64,000 nucleotides of DNA from Deltaproteobacteria bacterium (GTDB lineage Bacteria > UBA10199 > JACPAL01 > GCA-016699445), in NCBI GenBank assembly GCA_016699445.1, contig CP064976.1, positions 496,001 to 560,000 of the forward strand. The letters are read 5' to 3'. How positions within the stretch are numbered: the stretch's first letter is position 1; every line of letters starts with the position of its first letter. Positions 18,320 to 26,581 of this stretch are shown one piece after another. The notes below the pieces were generated by a model. It ran no database searches and was not told the origin of the DNA. It saw nothing but the letters and a program-made list of their open reading frames with translations. A program made the position numbers and the translations under genes.

Positions 18320-18985
18320 ATGATTTCAGGTGTCTCAGACTCATCAACAGCCACACCCCAATCTACCGGGAATGTCTCAGATCGCTTAACGACAAATAAG
18401 GACCAATTCATTAAGCTTTTAGTGGCTCAATTGAAAAATCAGGATCCTCTCAATACCAGCGACCCTGACAAGTTTACTCAACAGCTGACACAATTCAGTC
18501 AGCTCGAACAACTCTACAACATCAACGACTCTTTCAAGGGGCTCAAAGATCAACAACATAGTATGGACAAATCTCAAGCCGTCTCGTTTATCGGGAAGAC
18601 TGTTGATGTTCCGGGGAACAAAATGTTCATCTCTCCAGATCAGCCAGCCAAAGTCGGATTTCACCTGGATGCCCCTGCCGATAATATCAGCATCGATGTT
18701 GTGAATGGATCCAATCAGATTGTACGAAGTATGGATGTCAGCAACGTCGATTCAGGTTCGACATTTTTAGATTTTGATAAAAAAGATCGTTTTGGAAATG
18801 CTCTCCCACAAGGCAATTATACCTACCGAGTCCGATCTATTGATGGGAGTGGAAATACAACCAACGTGCAACCCATGGTGCGCGGTATTGTCAATCAAGT
18901 CGATTTTTCAGGAGATAGTATTTTGGTGAAGGTGAATGGACTGAACATTCCCGCCAGTGAAGTAACAGCCGTCTATGCGGCTTAA
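18320..18985 (+). CDS. flgD: Hook assembly scaffold protein FlgD
   Basis: FlgD caps the growing hook and is removed once the hook is done. The 221-residue protein shows the family N-terminus LTTNKDQFIKLLVAQLKNQD followed by PLNTSDPDKFTQQLTQFSQLEQ (quoted in two pieces). Further on come the Tudor/FnIII-like parts with DKKDRFGNALPQGNYTYRV. The ATG at 18320 follows a good GGAG ribosome binding site. flgE comes next after a 93-base gap holding a palindromic element. Confidence 0.95.
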   Translation: MISGVSDSSTATPQSTGNVSDRLTTNKDQFIKLLVAQLKNQDPLNTSDPDKFTQQLTQFSQLEQLYNINDSFKGLKDQQHSMDKSQAVSFIGKTVDVPGNKMFISPDQPAKVGFHLDAPADNISIDVVNGSNQIVRSMDVSNVDSGSTFLDFDKKDRFGNALPQGNYTYRVRSIDGSGNTTNVQPMVRGIVNQVDFSGDSILVKVNGLNIPASEVTAVYAA

Positions 18986-19004
18986 TAAATTATAACAGGG
19001 ACAT

Positions 19005-19060
19005 CCCTCACCTGTCAGCCAAGGCTGGCATACTCCCCAACAAGTGGGGAGGGTTGAGGG
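19005..19060 (+). repeat. REP-like nested palindromic element between flgD and flgE
   Basis: Three nested or adjacent stems can be drawn: outer CCCTCA (19005-19010) with TGAGGG (19055-19060); TGTCAGCC with GGCTGGCA around AA (19013-19030, one G-T pair); and CTCCCCA with TGGGGAG around ACAAG (19033-19051). This GC-rich foldback block is unlike its surroundings and resembles dispersed intergenic palindromes. Copy number in the genome cannot be seen from this window. Confidence 0.6.
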
Positions 19061-19078
19061 GAAAAAAAGGAGATTGGT

Positions 19079-20353
19079 ATGGGTATTTTTAACGCATTGT
19101 TTGCTGGAGTTAACGGAATCAACTCAAACGGTAACGCCATCGCCGTCGTCGGTGACAATATTTCAAACGTCAACACGACAGGATTCAAGGCGAGCGCAGC
19201 AGCCTTTGAAGATATCTTGGCAGGAGCTGATTCCAACGTCGGTTTGGGATCACGTATCTCAGACGTCGTCTCTCAATTTAGTCAGGGTGGTTTCGAATCC
19301 ACCAGTAACGTCACCGATCTGGCTATCGACGGAAACGGCTTCTTTGTCGTTACCAGCGCCACAGACTCCTCCACGTATTATTCCCGAAACGGACAATTTC
19401 ACCTGGATAAAAATGGATTTATTCACCATACAGATTGACTCCGACTTCAGGGATTTCAGGTGGACGCATCCAGCAATATCACAGCTGATATTGGAGATAT
19501 TCAGATCAGCCAGGAACCTGTTTCACCAAACCCAACCTCTACTGTCGAATTGAACGTCAATTTAAGTTCCAACTCTATAGTTCCTGCAGCCTTTAGTACC
19601 ACAGACCCTACCAGTACTTCTGATTTCTCTGCCGGTGTGACGATCTATGACTCTCTGGGTAACAGTCACCTTCTCTCCATCTATTTTAGAAAATCTGCCA
19701 CCAACACCTGGTCTTGGTATGCTTTGGCTAATGGATCAGAAGTCACAGGATCCAGTGCCACAAGCTATTATCAAGGGGGTACGGGAACGATGACATTCAC
19801 TACAGCCGGCGGACTCCAAAGTGTGACCACCACTTCCAGCTATTTCAGCTTTATTGGTGCTGGTGTTTCCCAAGCTGTCAGCTTCGACTTCGGAACTTTT
19901 GCCACAGCAACTGCGACAGGAGCTCTCGATGGTGTCACTCAATTTGGTAGCGATTCCGCCATCAGTAATATCACCCAAGATGGTTTTGCTTCAGGATCTT
20001 TGAAGAGTATTGATATCTCCACAGAAGGAATTATTACAGGTAACTACACCAACGGTACCAACCAACAGCTCGGACAAATTGTCTTGGCTACTTTTAACAG
20101 TCAAAGTGGACTTTCGCGTACAGGAAGCAGCAACTACCGAGAAACTCTTGAATCAGGATTGGCGACTCTCTCAGCGCCTCAGACCACAGGAAAAGGATCC
20201 ATTGTGGCCAGTACTCTGGAACAGTCCAACGTCGACTTGGCTAACGAACTCATCAAGATGGTTATTATTCAAAGAGGTTTCCAGGCAAATACTAGAACTA
20301 TTGGTACCATCAATGATATGTTGGCTCAGCTCGTGACCTTAGGACAAGGATAA
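19079..20353 (+). CDS. flgE: Flagellar hook protein FlgE (in-frame TGA)
   Basis: FlgE forms the hook. The N-terminus (MGIFNALFAGVNGINSNGNA, then VVGDNISNVNTTGFKAS) and the rod/hook central motif (SNVTDLAIDGNGFFVVTSA) are clear. The C-terminus ends LANELIKMVIIQRGFQANT and TIGTINDMLAQLVTLGQ. The frame is continuous from 19079 to 20353 except for a TGA at 19436-19438, in the context NGFIHHTD-stop-LRLQGFQVDA. Hook proteins have Gly here (..ADGLRLQG..), so a GGA-to-TGA change (G to T) explains it. The full product would be about 424 residues. Since many neighbours also carry single-base faults, error is likely, but a real nonsense codon or readthrough is possible. Confidence 0.9.
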
Positions 20354-20396
20354 GATAGGCCTAATATTGCAAGTCTAGGACTATAAGGAGAATAGC

Positions 20397-21053
20397 ATGT
20401 CTGAAGAAAAACAAGCTTCACCAGAAGCCCCACCACCAACGCCCATGGACATTCCTACGCCATTAGTGGCCAAGCAGTCTTTTATGAACAAGCTCATGAC
20501 ACCCCCTCTGGTTTTTATTGTGATCGCCGTGATTGCCATGGCGAGCGCCGGAGGGACGATCCTTTTTTTAGGCCAGCACAAAGGAAATGTCGTAGATGCT
20601 GGAGAGTCCTTGGCAGGAGAAGCTCAAGCTGGTGAAGCTCAGGCTGCTGAAGAGAAAAAGCCTGAAGAGAAAAAAGAAGAAAAAAAGGATGCTCCCAAGG
20701 TGGAAGGTGAAGAGAAAAAAGCCGAAGGAGCGCAAGGCAGTGAATCTCCGGATGGCATTATGGTCAAACTCGAGCCCCAAGTATACAATGTCATGGAAAA
20801 AAACAGCATCCATTACCTCAAACTCAAAATGGCAGCCTTAGTCTCTACGGCTGAAGCCGGTGATGAGCTTAAAGCCAATGATGAGCAAATTCGGGATAAA
20901 ATTCTTTATCTGATCAGTGATTCGTCTATCAGAGACCTTATGAGTACGGGCGGAAAAACACTTCTGAAAGAAGATATCATCAACTCGATGAACAAAGTGT
21001 TGAAAAAAGGCACAGTCAAGCAAGTCTACTTTACAGAATTCACCATACAATAG
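20397..21053 (+). CDS. fliL: Flagellar basal body-associated protein FliL
   Basis: FliL surrounds or assists the stator at the basal body. The 218-residue protein has an N-terminal Pro-rich cytoplasmic part and one membrane segment near residues 40-62 (PPLVFIVIAVIAMASAGG). A Lys/Glu/Ala repeat-like linker of about 40 residues follows, then the periplasmic FliL domain (VKLEPQVYNVMEKNSIHYLK, IRDKILYLISDSSIRDLMST, VKQVYFTEFTIQ). The linker is unusually long and charged. It is preceded by an AAGGAGAAT ribosome binding site. It follows flgE and is the last gene before a 154-base gap holding an inverted repeat and a sigma-54-type site. Confidence 0.94.
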   Translation: MSEEKQASPEAPPPTPMDIPTPLVAKQSFMNKLMTPPLVFIVIAVIAMASAGGTILFLGQHKGNVVDAGESLAGEAQAGEAQAAEEKKPEEKKEEKKDAPKVEGEEKKAEGAQGSESPDGIMVKLEPQVYNVMEKNSIHYLKLKMAALVSTAEAGDELKANDEQIRDKILYLISDSSIRDLMSTGGKTLLKEDIINSMNKVLKKGTVKQVYFTEFTIQ

Positions 21054-21073
21054 ACCTGTTTCTTCACCACACA

Positions 21074-21135
21074 ATGTCATGGCGGTCAGCCAGAGGCTTC
21101 ACATGGGCTCACCACCATTTGTCTCATCATGACAT
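21074..21135. repeat. Intergenic inverted repeat between fliL and fliM
   Basis: ATGTCATG (21074-21081) is the exact reverse complement of CATGACAT (21128-21135), with GC-richer sequence between. It could fold into a cruciform or be a binding site pair for a regulator acting on the adjacent sigma-54-type promoter. No terminator-like T run follows. Confidence 0.4.
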
Positions 21136-21178
21136 AGTCTAAAAACGAGATTTAGGAAAAAATTGCCTATTTAGGGCT

Positions 21179-21192
21179 GGCACCAGGTTTGC
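21179..21192 (+). promoter_or_regulatory. Sigma-54-type promoter upstream of fliM
   Basis: GGCACCAGGTTTGC has GG and GC ten bases apart and is preceded by T, giving TGGCACC...TTTGCT, a strong match to the -24/-12 consensus. The fliM ATG begins only 15 bases after the GC, so the messenger leader would be about four bases. Confidence 0.75.
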
Positions 21193-21207
21193 TCACATAA
21201 GCCCCAT

Positions 21208-22179
21208 ATGGCAGATGATTCATTACTAAGTCCCGAAGATCTTAAGTCTATTCTGGCAGAACAAGGATCTGCGGAAGCTCAAAAAACAACCGGTCTCTGG
21301 GTAGGGCCCACTAGTGCTTATAGCTTTTCAAGCGCCTCATCATCATCAGATACCCAGTTTCAAAAAATCATGAATCTCCATGCTGGAGTCGCTCTTCAAA
21401 TTGAAAAGCATATCACCCGCGTGACTAAAGAAAATTTTCGCTGCGAATGCACAGGACATGAAATTGTCTCAGGAAAAGATTTAATCGCGTCTATTTCCAC
21501 AGAAAGCGATCTGACTCTTTTCTGGGAAACGCCCGAAATGGGACTCCAAGGATTTCATCTCATCCCTCGAGATTTCTTTTAGTTATTTTAACAGTTTGTT
21601 TGGAGGCAATCGGGCTTTTGTCAAAAAAGGACCCCTCACGTCTCTTGAAGAAAGCTATCTCAATAAATTTCTCATCCCCTTTTATGAACATCTCAAAAAT
21701 GGCTGGCAACATATGGGGCTGTCAATTTTTCCACCCGACATATTTTGACTGATCAAGAACATGTCAATCGTATCCGTTGGAATTTCGACTGTGTTAAAGC
21801 CACTTTTAAACTTCAATGGAAAGAAATTGAAGGACAATGGACGTTTATTGGGCCCAAGGATTTATTAAAATCCCTGGCCACTTCCGATGAAGAAGGCAAA
21901 GGAGATGAATCCGGCAAAGATCAATTATGGGCTGAAGCCGTTTGGGGTGCCATCAATGACACCCCTATCCCCGTTCGCGCAGAGTTGGGAGCCATCACAG
22001 TTCCCCTTCAAAAAGTATTAAATCTCGAAGTGGGAGATACGTTTGCCTTGCATCTCTCACCCGAAGGTCATCCGGCATTTGTTGCAGATCAATTAACCTA
22101 CCAAGTGTCCGTCGGAACTGTCGAAGGACATCGTGCTGTGAAGGTCAATCAAATCCTGAAGGAGACTGAGCATGACTGA
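21208..22179 (+). CDS. fliM: Flagellar motor switch protein FliM (two frameshifts)
   Basis: FliM binds CheY-phosphate and forms most of the C-ring. Three frames carry consecutive parts: 21208 to about 21578 (SLLSPEDLKSILAEQ...GFHLIPRDFF); 21581-21743 (SYFNSLFGGNRAFVKKG...EESYLNKFLIPFYEHLKNGW); and from 21747 (TDQEHVNRIRWNFD...ELGAITVPLQKVLNLEVGD). The first slip is explained by one extra T in the run 21577-21580, the second by one missing T at 21743-21746. The joined product is about 323 residues, normal for FliM, with the FFGG-like motif (LFGG) and the C-terminal SpoA-like domain. The N-terminal EIDALL-type CheY-binding motif is represented by PEDLKSIL. It overlaps fliN. Confidence 0.88.
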
Positions 22180-22456
22180 AACCCCTGAAGGAGGAAGCAC
22201 CCTGGCAACATCTATTCCACCAGAAGATTTTTCACTTCTGAAGGATGTGCCTCTGACTCTTCAAGTACATTTGGGAGAAGCGACATTAACAATTTCGGAC
22301 ATTATGAAATGCGGAAAGGGTTCGGTTATTCCACTTAATCAAAAAGTCGGGGATCCTTTTGTGATTATGCTTCAACAAAAACCGATTGCCGAAGGAGAAG
22401 TGGTCGAAGCCGGAGGACAGCTCGGAATCAAAGTGACCAATGTATTCAGGCCTTAA
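22172..22456 (+). CDS. fliN: Flagellar motor switch protein FliN
   Basis: FliN forms the lower part of the C-ring. The 94-residue protein is one SpoA domain: LKDVPLTLQVHLGEATLTIS, then MKCGKGSVIPLNQKVGDPF, and AEGEVVEAGGQLGIKVTNV. The start overlaps the end of fliM by 8 bases. At this size it has almost no N-terminal extension. Confidence 0.94.
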   Translation: MTETPEGGSTLATSIPPEDFSLLKDVPLTLQVHLGEATLTISDIMKCGKGSVIPLNQKVGDPFVIMLQQKPIAEGEVVEAGGQLGIKVTNVFRP

Positions 22457-22469
22457 AAGAAAGGGTTTT

Positions 22470-23665
22470 ATGAAAAAATATTCACTTCCATTCTCAAAAT
22501 CACATTCTTAGCAGTCTTTTTGCTTTTGATTGGTTTTGTCACCATGACAACGTCCAAGCCGGCCATTTCCGAAACTCCTCGCGACACACAAAAAATAAAA
22601 CTTCAAAAAGGCCAGGTACAAGAATTGGATTCTTCAGAACCCAGTCAGCTCATTGAAATGATGGCCAAAGATCTTCACAACAAACAGATGAAAGCCCATG
22701 CCATCATGAAAGAAGCCGTCGATAATATTAACGACACATCTGAAACGGCCCCTGCTGTTGAAGACGCACCTGTAGAAAAAGCTCCTCAAGCCGTGGAAGC
22801 AAAATCACCATTTCAGGATTCAACGGTGAAAAAAGTCGCTGAAAAAGAAGATCTCACAGAAGATTCTATACCTCTTCTGGAAAAACCCGCTCCCAAAAAA
22901 CAATCTATGCCTTGGTTGAAAACAGCTCTGTCTCTGATTTTTGTCTTATCCCTGATGGGAGTTCTCGCAACTGTGGCAAAAAAATATTTACCCTTAGCTT
23001 CATTGAAACAAAATCATTTTAATAGCTCCATCCAGGTTTTGCAAAGCATGACCCTGGGCTTAAAACAACAGATCATGGTCATCTTGGTGGAAGGACATCG
23101 CTTAGTCATTGGGGTTTCAAACCAAAACATGAATCTTCTCTATGCCATTCCCGAAAACCAAGAAATCAAATCAGGACACAAAAATGAAGCCATTCATGAA
23201 GCGTCCATCAAAGAAACCGCTTTTGTTTCTCCGGCATCTGTCATGACTCCAGCCATGGCAACGGCTGTAAACACAGCTCCTGTCATGACACCTTTAGAAT
23301 CAACAAAATCAAAAATCGAAAAAGTCGCTGCACCCATGGAAGAGTTTGAACCCGCAGAAGAAATTGCCAAAGTGGTGGCTCAAGCTCCTCAAAATCAATT
23401 TTCAGATCATGACTTTAGAAAGAAGTTGGAAGCTTTTGAACGCTATCAAGCCGATCAAGCCCACATCGCTTCTTTGAGAGAAAAAGTCCGTGAACAAATG
23501 GCCGCTTTTTCCCAAAGACGTGAAACAGGAGAACCCGTCTCGTCTAATGTTTCTGACAAAATCCGCTCTGTCATGCGCTCGATGAAATCCTTCAACTCAC
23601 TCAACCAGCAACAACAAGGACAGGAAAGAAGCTATGGGCGCAATCAATTTCAAAAAACTGCCTAA
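22470..23665 (+). CDS. fliO: Flagellar biosynthesis protein FliO, large form (frameshift at start)
   Basis: FliO assists assembly of the FliP ring. The open frame begins only at 22520, but an ATG at 22470 with AAGGG upstream, followed by an A6 run, reads MKKIFTSILKITFLAVFLLL if one A is added (22473-22478). This gives a proper leader or membrane segment. The protein would be about 398 residues: leader, an acidic linker to about 145, a membrane segment (ALSLIFVLSLMGVLATVA), the FliO core (SMTLGLKQQIMVILVEGHRL, VIGVSNQNMNLLYAI) and a long hydrophilic tail. Most FliO proteins have about 100-250 residues, so the linker and tail are unusual. It overlaps fliP by 32 bases. Confidence 0.8.
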
Positions 23666-24383
23666 ATTCTTTCTCATACTGATTTTCTTGTTTGTCTCAA
23701 ACATTGCTTCTGCGGCGTCTAAAAATCCTTCACTCACACTCGCCATGGGAGACGAAAATCAAATGGCAGCAGCCATGAAGATTTTTCTCTTTCTCACGCT
23801 GATCTCTCTTGGCCCTGCAATGATTTTGACCATGTCGTCGTTTACACGCATCATCATTGTTCTTTCATTTTTAAGACAAGCGATGGGCGTGCCTCAATCA
23901 CCGCCCAATCAAGTACTCGCAGGATTAGCGTTTTTCCTAACGATCTTTCTGATGTCCCCTGTCATTAAAGATATCCACACCAATGCCATCACACCTTTTT
24001 TGGAAGAAAAGATTTCACAGGAAGTCGCTATTGAAAAAGCCAGTATGCCACTTAAAGCTTTTATGTTTAAGCAAACACGCAAACCTGACCTGGAGCTCAT
24101 GCTCAAAATTGCCAATGAAAAACCTATCAATGTAGAATCACTATCCCTTTTTACTATTGTTCCAGCTTTTATCTTGAGCGAATTGAAAACAGCTTTTGAA
24201 ATTGGTTTTTTGATTTATCTGCCATTCGTCCTCATCGACATGGTCGTTTCAATGATACTCCTCACGATGGGAATGATGGTCTTGCCGCCGGTAGTCATAT
24301 CGCTCCCCTTTAAACTGATGCTTTTTGTTTTAATCGACGGATGGAATCTTGTCGTCAGCTCTCTGATCAGGAGTTTTCAATGA
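23634..24383 (+). CDS. fliP: Flagellar export gate protein FliP
   Basis: FliP is a core membrane protein of the export gate. The 249-residue protein has a cleavable-type leader (FFLILIFLFVSNIASA) and the family signatures SFTRIIIVLSFLRQAMGVPQ (with PPNQVLAGLAFFLT) and FIVPAF-type ESLSLFTIVPAFILSELKTA, then GFLIYLPFVLIDMVVSMIL. The ATG at 23634 has an AGGAAAG ribosome binding site and lies within the end of fliO. The stop overlaps fliQ as ATGA. Confidence 0.96.
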   Translation: MGAINFKKLPKFFLILIFLFVSNIASAASKNPSLTLAMGDENQMAAAMKIFLFLTLISLGPAMILTMSSFTRIIIVLSFLRQAMGVPQSPPNQVLAGLAFFLTIFLMSPVIKDIHTNAITPFLEEKISQEVAIEKASMPLKAFMFKQTRKPDLELMLKIANEKPINVESLSLFTIVPAFILSELKTAFEIGFLIYLPFVLIDMVVSMILLTMGMMVLPPVVISLPFKLMLFVLIDGWNLVVSSLIRSFQ

Positions 24384-24658
24384 CCGTCAATTTCGTCATG
24401 GATCTAGCCCGACAAAGTCTGGTGACCACTCTGCTGGTGGTAGCGCCTGTCATGGTTGTAGGATTTGTTGTGGGGATTATCGTCAGCTTGGTGCAGGCCG
24501 TCATGCAGCTCCAGGAAATGACGATTACATTTGTTCCTAAAATTATCGCCATCGGCCTCACTCTTTTAGTGACAGGAGCCTGGATGATCAAACAACTCAT
24601 GACGTACTCTGTTAATCTCCTGGGCCATTTCCCCGAAATTTTAGGACGGGGTATGTAA
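24380..24658 (+). CDS. fliQ: Flagellar export gate protein FliQ
   Basis: FliQ is a small gate protein with two membrane helices. I start it at the ATG 24380 (MTVNFVMDLARQSLVTTLLV, 92 residues), which overlaps the fliP stop. An upstream ATG at 24341 in this frame lies inside fliP and is not conserved. Typical parts are VAPVMVVGFVVGIIVSLVQA followed by VMQLQEMTITFVPKIIAIGL. Its end abuts the fliR start. Confidence 0.95.
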   Translation: MTVNFVMDLARQSLVTTLLVVAPVMVVGFVVGIIVSLVQAVMQLQEMTITFVPKIIAIGLTLLVTGAWMIKQLMTYSVNLLGHFPEILGRGM

Positions 24659-25418
24659 TGCCTCTCATCATCCAATTTTTAAATTTAAGCTTAGCATCTT
24701 TGCGTATCGGAGGTTTTTTAGCGGCCAGCCCTATTTTCAGCTTAGCTTCTGTCCCCACTCAGGTACGAGTCATCCTGGCTTTTGGAATTGGCTTAGCCAT
24801 GTCTCATCATCTTCCAGCACTTCCCACCTCTTATTGGGAACAACCTGGAATGATCTTGTTAATTATCACCAAAGAAATCGGGCTTGGATTGATCATTGGC
24901 TTTACTATGCGCATGATTTTTTTAGTGACGACCTGGGCCATGGAATTGTCCGGTCTTCAAATCGGATTTAATATGGCTAACGTGATCGACCCTGCCAATA
25001 ACAACCAGGCCTCCATCTTGGCCCAGCTGAGTGTGGTCATCATGGTTATTTTTGTTTTTGCATCCAACCTACATCATGAAATTATTTGGGGTATTTTTAA
25101 AAGCTATCAGCATATTCCCATGGGGCCGATGGACTGGAATTTTTCGGCCTTTTTTGGACGTATGATGTTATTTCTCAAAGTTGCCACCGAGATGGGTATT
25201 CGCATGTCATTTCCCATCATGATTGCCATGCTGGTCTTTCATATCATTATGGGGATCGTGGCTAAGGCAGCGCCACAGTTGAATATCTTTTTAACCTCTC
25301 ATTTGTCGTCAATCTCATCGCTGGTTTTACTCTACTGATCTTAAACTGGTCCCGCATCTTTCCAACCATAGAAAGCTATATTCAATTCTTAAGAAACCGG
25401 GGTTTTGGCCTTTGGTAA
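24658..25418 (+). CDS. fliR: Flagellar export gate protein FliR (frameshifted near C-terminus)
   Basis: FliR completes the FliPQR export gate. The frame from 24658 shows the family sequence, including MRMIFLVTTWAMELSGLQIG followed by FNMANVIDPANNNQASILAQ, and the C-terminal AKAAPQLNIF. At the T run 25288-25292 the frame ends in a short false tail (25338). Reading six T restores NLSFVVNLIAGFTLLILNWS and a C-terminus RNRGFGLW with a TAA at 25416-25418, which fits FliR well. The joined protein is about 253 residues with several membrane helices. A 36-base gap with GGACGGAGG leads to flhB. Confidence 0.9.
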
Positions 25419-25454
25419 TTTTCCCTCCTTGGGACGGAGGATTTATGGAGATGT

Positions 25455-26540
25455 ATGGCTTCAGATGAACAGGAGAAAACAGAAGAACCTACTGGGAAAC
25501 GCGAAGAAGAGTTTCGCGAACAGGGGAATATTGCCCGCAGTCAGGAACTTTCAACTCTCACCACGCTTCTGGGCGCCATGGGGCTTATCAGCTGGACGAC
25601 ACCCAAAATTTCAAAATTGCTCACTGAAGGAATGAATGATGCTTTCATTTTCACCCGTGACAATTTTCTTTCACAAGTTTTCAACTGGTTTCATCTTTTT
25701 GTTGCCCCCATTTTGTTGCAGCTGGTCCTGATTGCTGTCAGCCTGATGGGCATCAGTATTTTGACCAATATTGCCCAAGTGGGATTTAGCGCTCATCCCT
25801 CCAAACTAGAACCTGACTTTAATAAGGCAAACCCTATTAAGGGGTTTCAAAAGTTTTTCTCGTTTCAAATCGTTATCCAATTGGTCAAAAACTTCCTAAA
25901 AGTGACCGTGATCGGCTATATCTCCTATCAGGAGATGAGAAATCAGTTGGGTAAAATTGAAGGTCTCTCCCAGCTCCCTCTTCCCTTAGCAGCCGAATGG
26001 ACTCTTAAACTCATCAACCCTATTTTAACCAAATCCCTTTTGTTTATGACGATTCTGGCAGTGGCTGACTACACATACCAATGGTTTAAAATTCACAAAG
26101 ACATGATGATGAGTCGACAAGAAGTGAAGGACGAAATGAAGAACATGCAGCTGCCAGAACATATTCGCAGCAAAGTGAAACAAGTACAGAGAGAGCGCGC
26201 CAAACGAAGCATCCAAAAAGAAGTCCCTCAAGCGACCGTCATTATTACCAACCCCACCCATTTCGCTGTCGCTGTGCGTTATCGACGAGGAATTGATTCT
26301 ACACCCAAAGTCATTGCCAAAGGAGCCGATTACTTGGCGGCCGTCATTCGTGAAGTGGCTGGCCAGCATAATGTCCCCATTTATGAATACCCCGAGTTGG
26401 CCCGCGCTTTGTATCGTAAGGTCAAGGTAGGAAAATTTATCCCAGAGGAGTGCTTTGAGGGAGTCGCCAAGGTACTAGCCTTCGTCTTCCAAATGTACCG
26501 ACGCCGGGATAAATCTAAGAATGACATCATGAGCGCGTAA
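25455..26540 (+). CDS. flhB: Flagellar export switch protein FlhB
   Basis: FlhB controls the switch from hook to filament export. The 361-residue protein begins MASDEQEKTEEPTGKREEEF (typical charged N-terminus: ..d..EKTE.pT.kr...ar..G). It has four membrane helices and the self-cleavage site NPTH in VIITNPTHFAVAVRY, around residue 270. After it come the basic, conserved AKGADYLAAVIREVAGQHNV and the VPIYEYPELARALYRKVKVG stretch. The autocleavage residues Asn and Pro are intact. Confidence 0.97.
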   Translation: MASDEQEKTEEPTGKREEEFREQGNIARSQELSTLTTLLGAMGLISWTTPKISKLLTEGMNDAFIFTRDNFLSQVFNWFHLFVAPILLQLVLIAVSLMGISILTNIAQVGFSAHPSKLEPDFNKANPIKGFQKFFSFQIVIQLVKNFLKVTVIGYISYQEMRNQLGKIEGLSQLPLPLAAEWTLKLINPILTKSLLFMTILAVADYTYQWFKIHKDMMMSRQEVKDEMKNMQLPEHIRSKVKQVQRERAKRSIQKEVPQATVIITNPTHFAVAVRYRRGIDSTPKVIAKGADYLAAVIREVAGQHNVPIYEYPELARALYRKVKVGKFIPEECFEGVAKVLAFVFQMYRRRDKSKNDIMSA

Positions 26541-26581
26541 GCAGTGTCCACAGAAGGTGTTGGACAAAAAGGGGAAGCATA

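Noticed and set aside
4764..19438. TGA used as a glycine codon (alternative genetic code)
   Set aside because: Only two in-frame TGA codons fit this. Many genes end in TGA overlapping the next ATG (fliJ, the MotE-like gene, fliP, flhF, fliA, Maf 2), and there are many single-base faults nearby.
19044..19553. Plus-strand frame overlapping flgE in another phase
   Set aside because: Low-complexity Ser/Thr-rich translation out of phase with flgE, which is clearly coding here.
20010..20336. Plus-strand frame inside the end of flgE
   Set aside because: Out of phase with the conserved FlgE C-terminus; no support of its own.
20354..20396. Sigma-54-type site before fliL (GGCCTAATATTGC)
   Set aside because: The GG to GC spacing is nine bases, not ten, and the -24 surroundings are poor.
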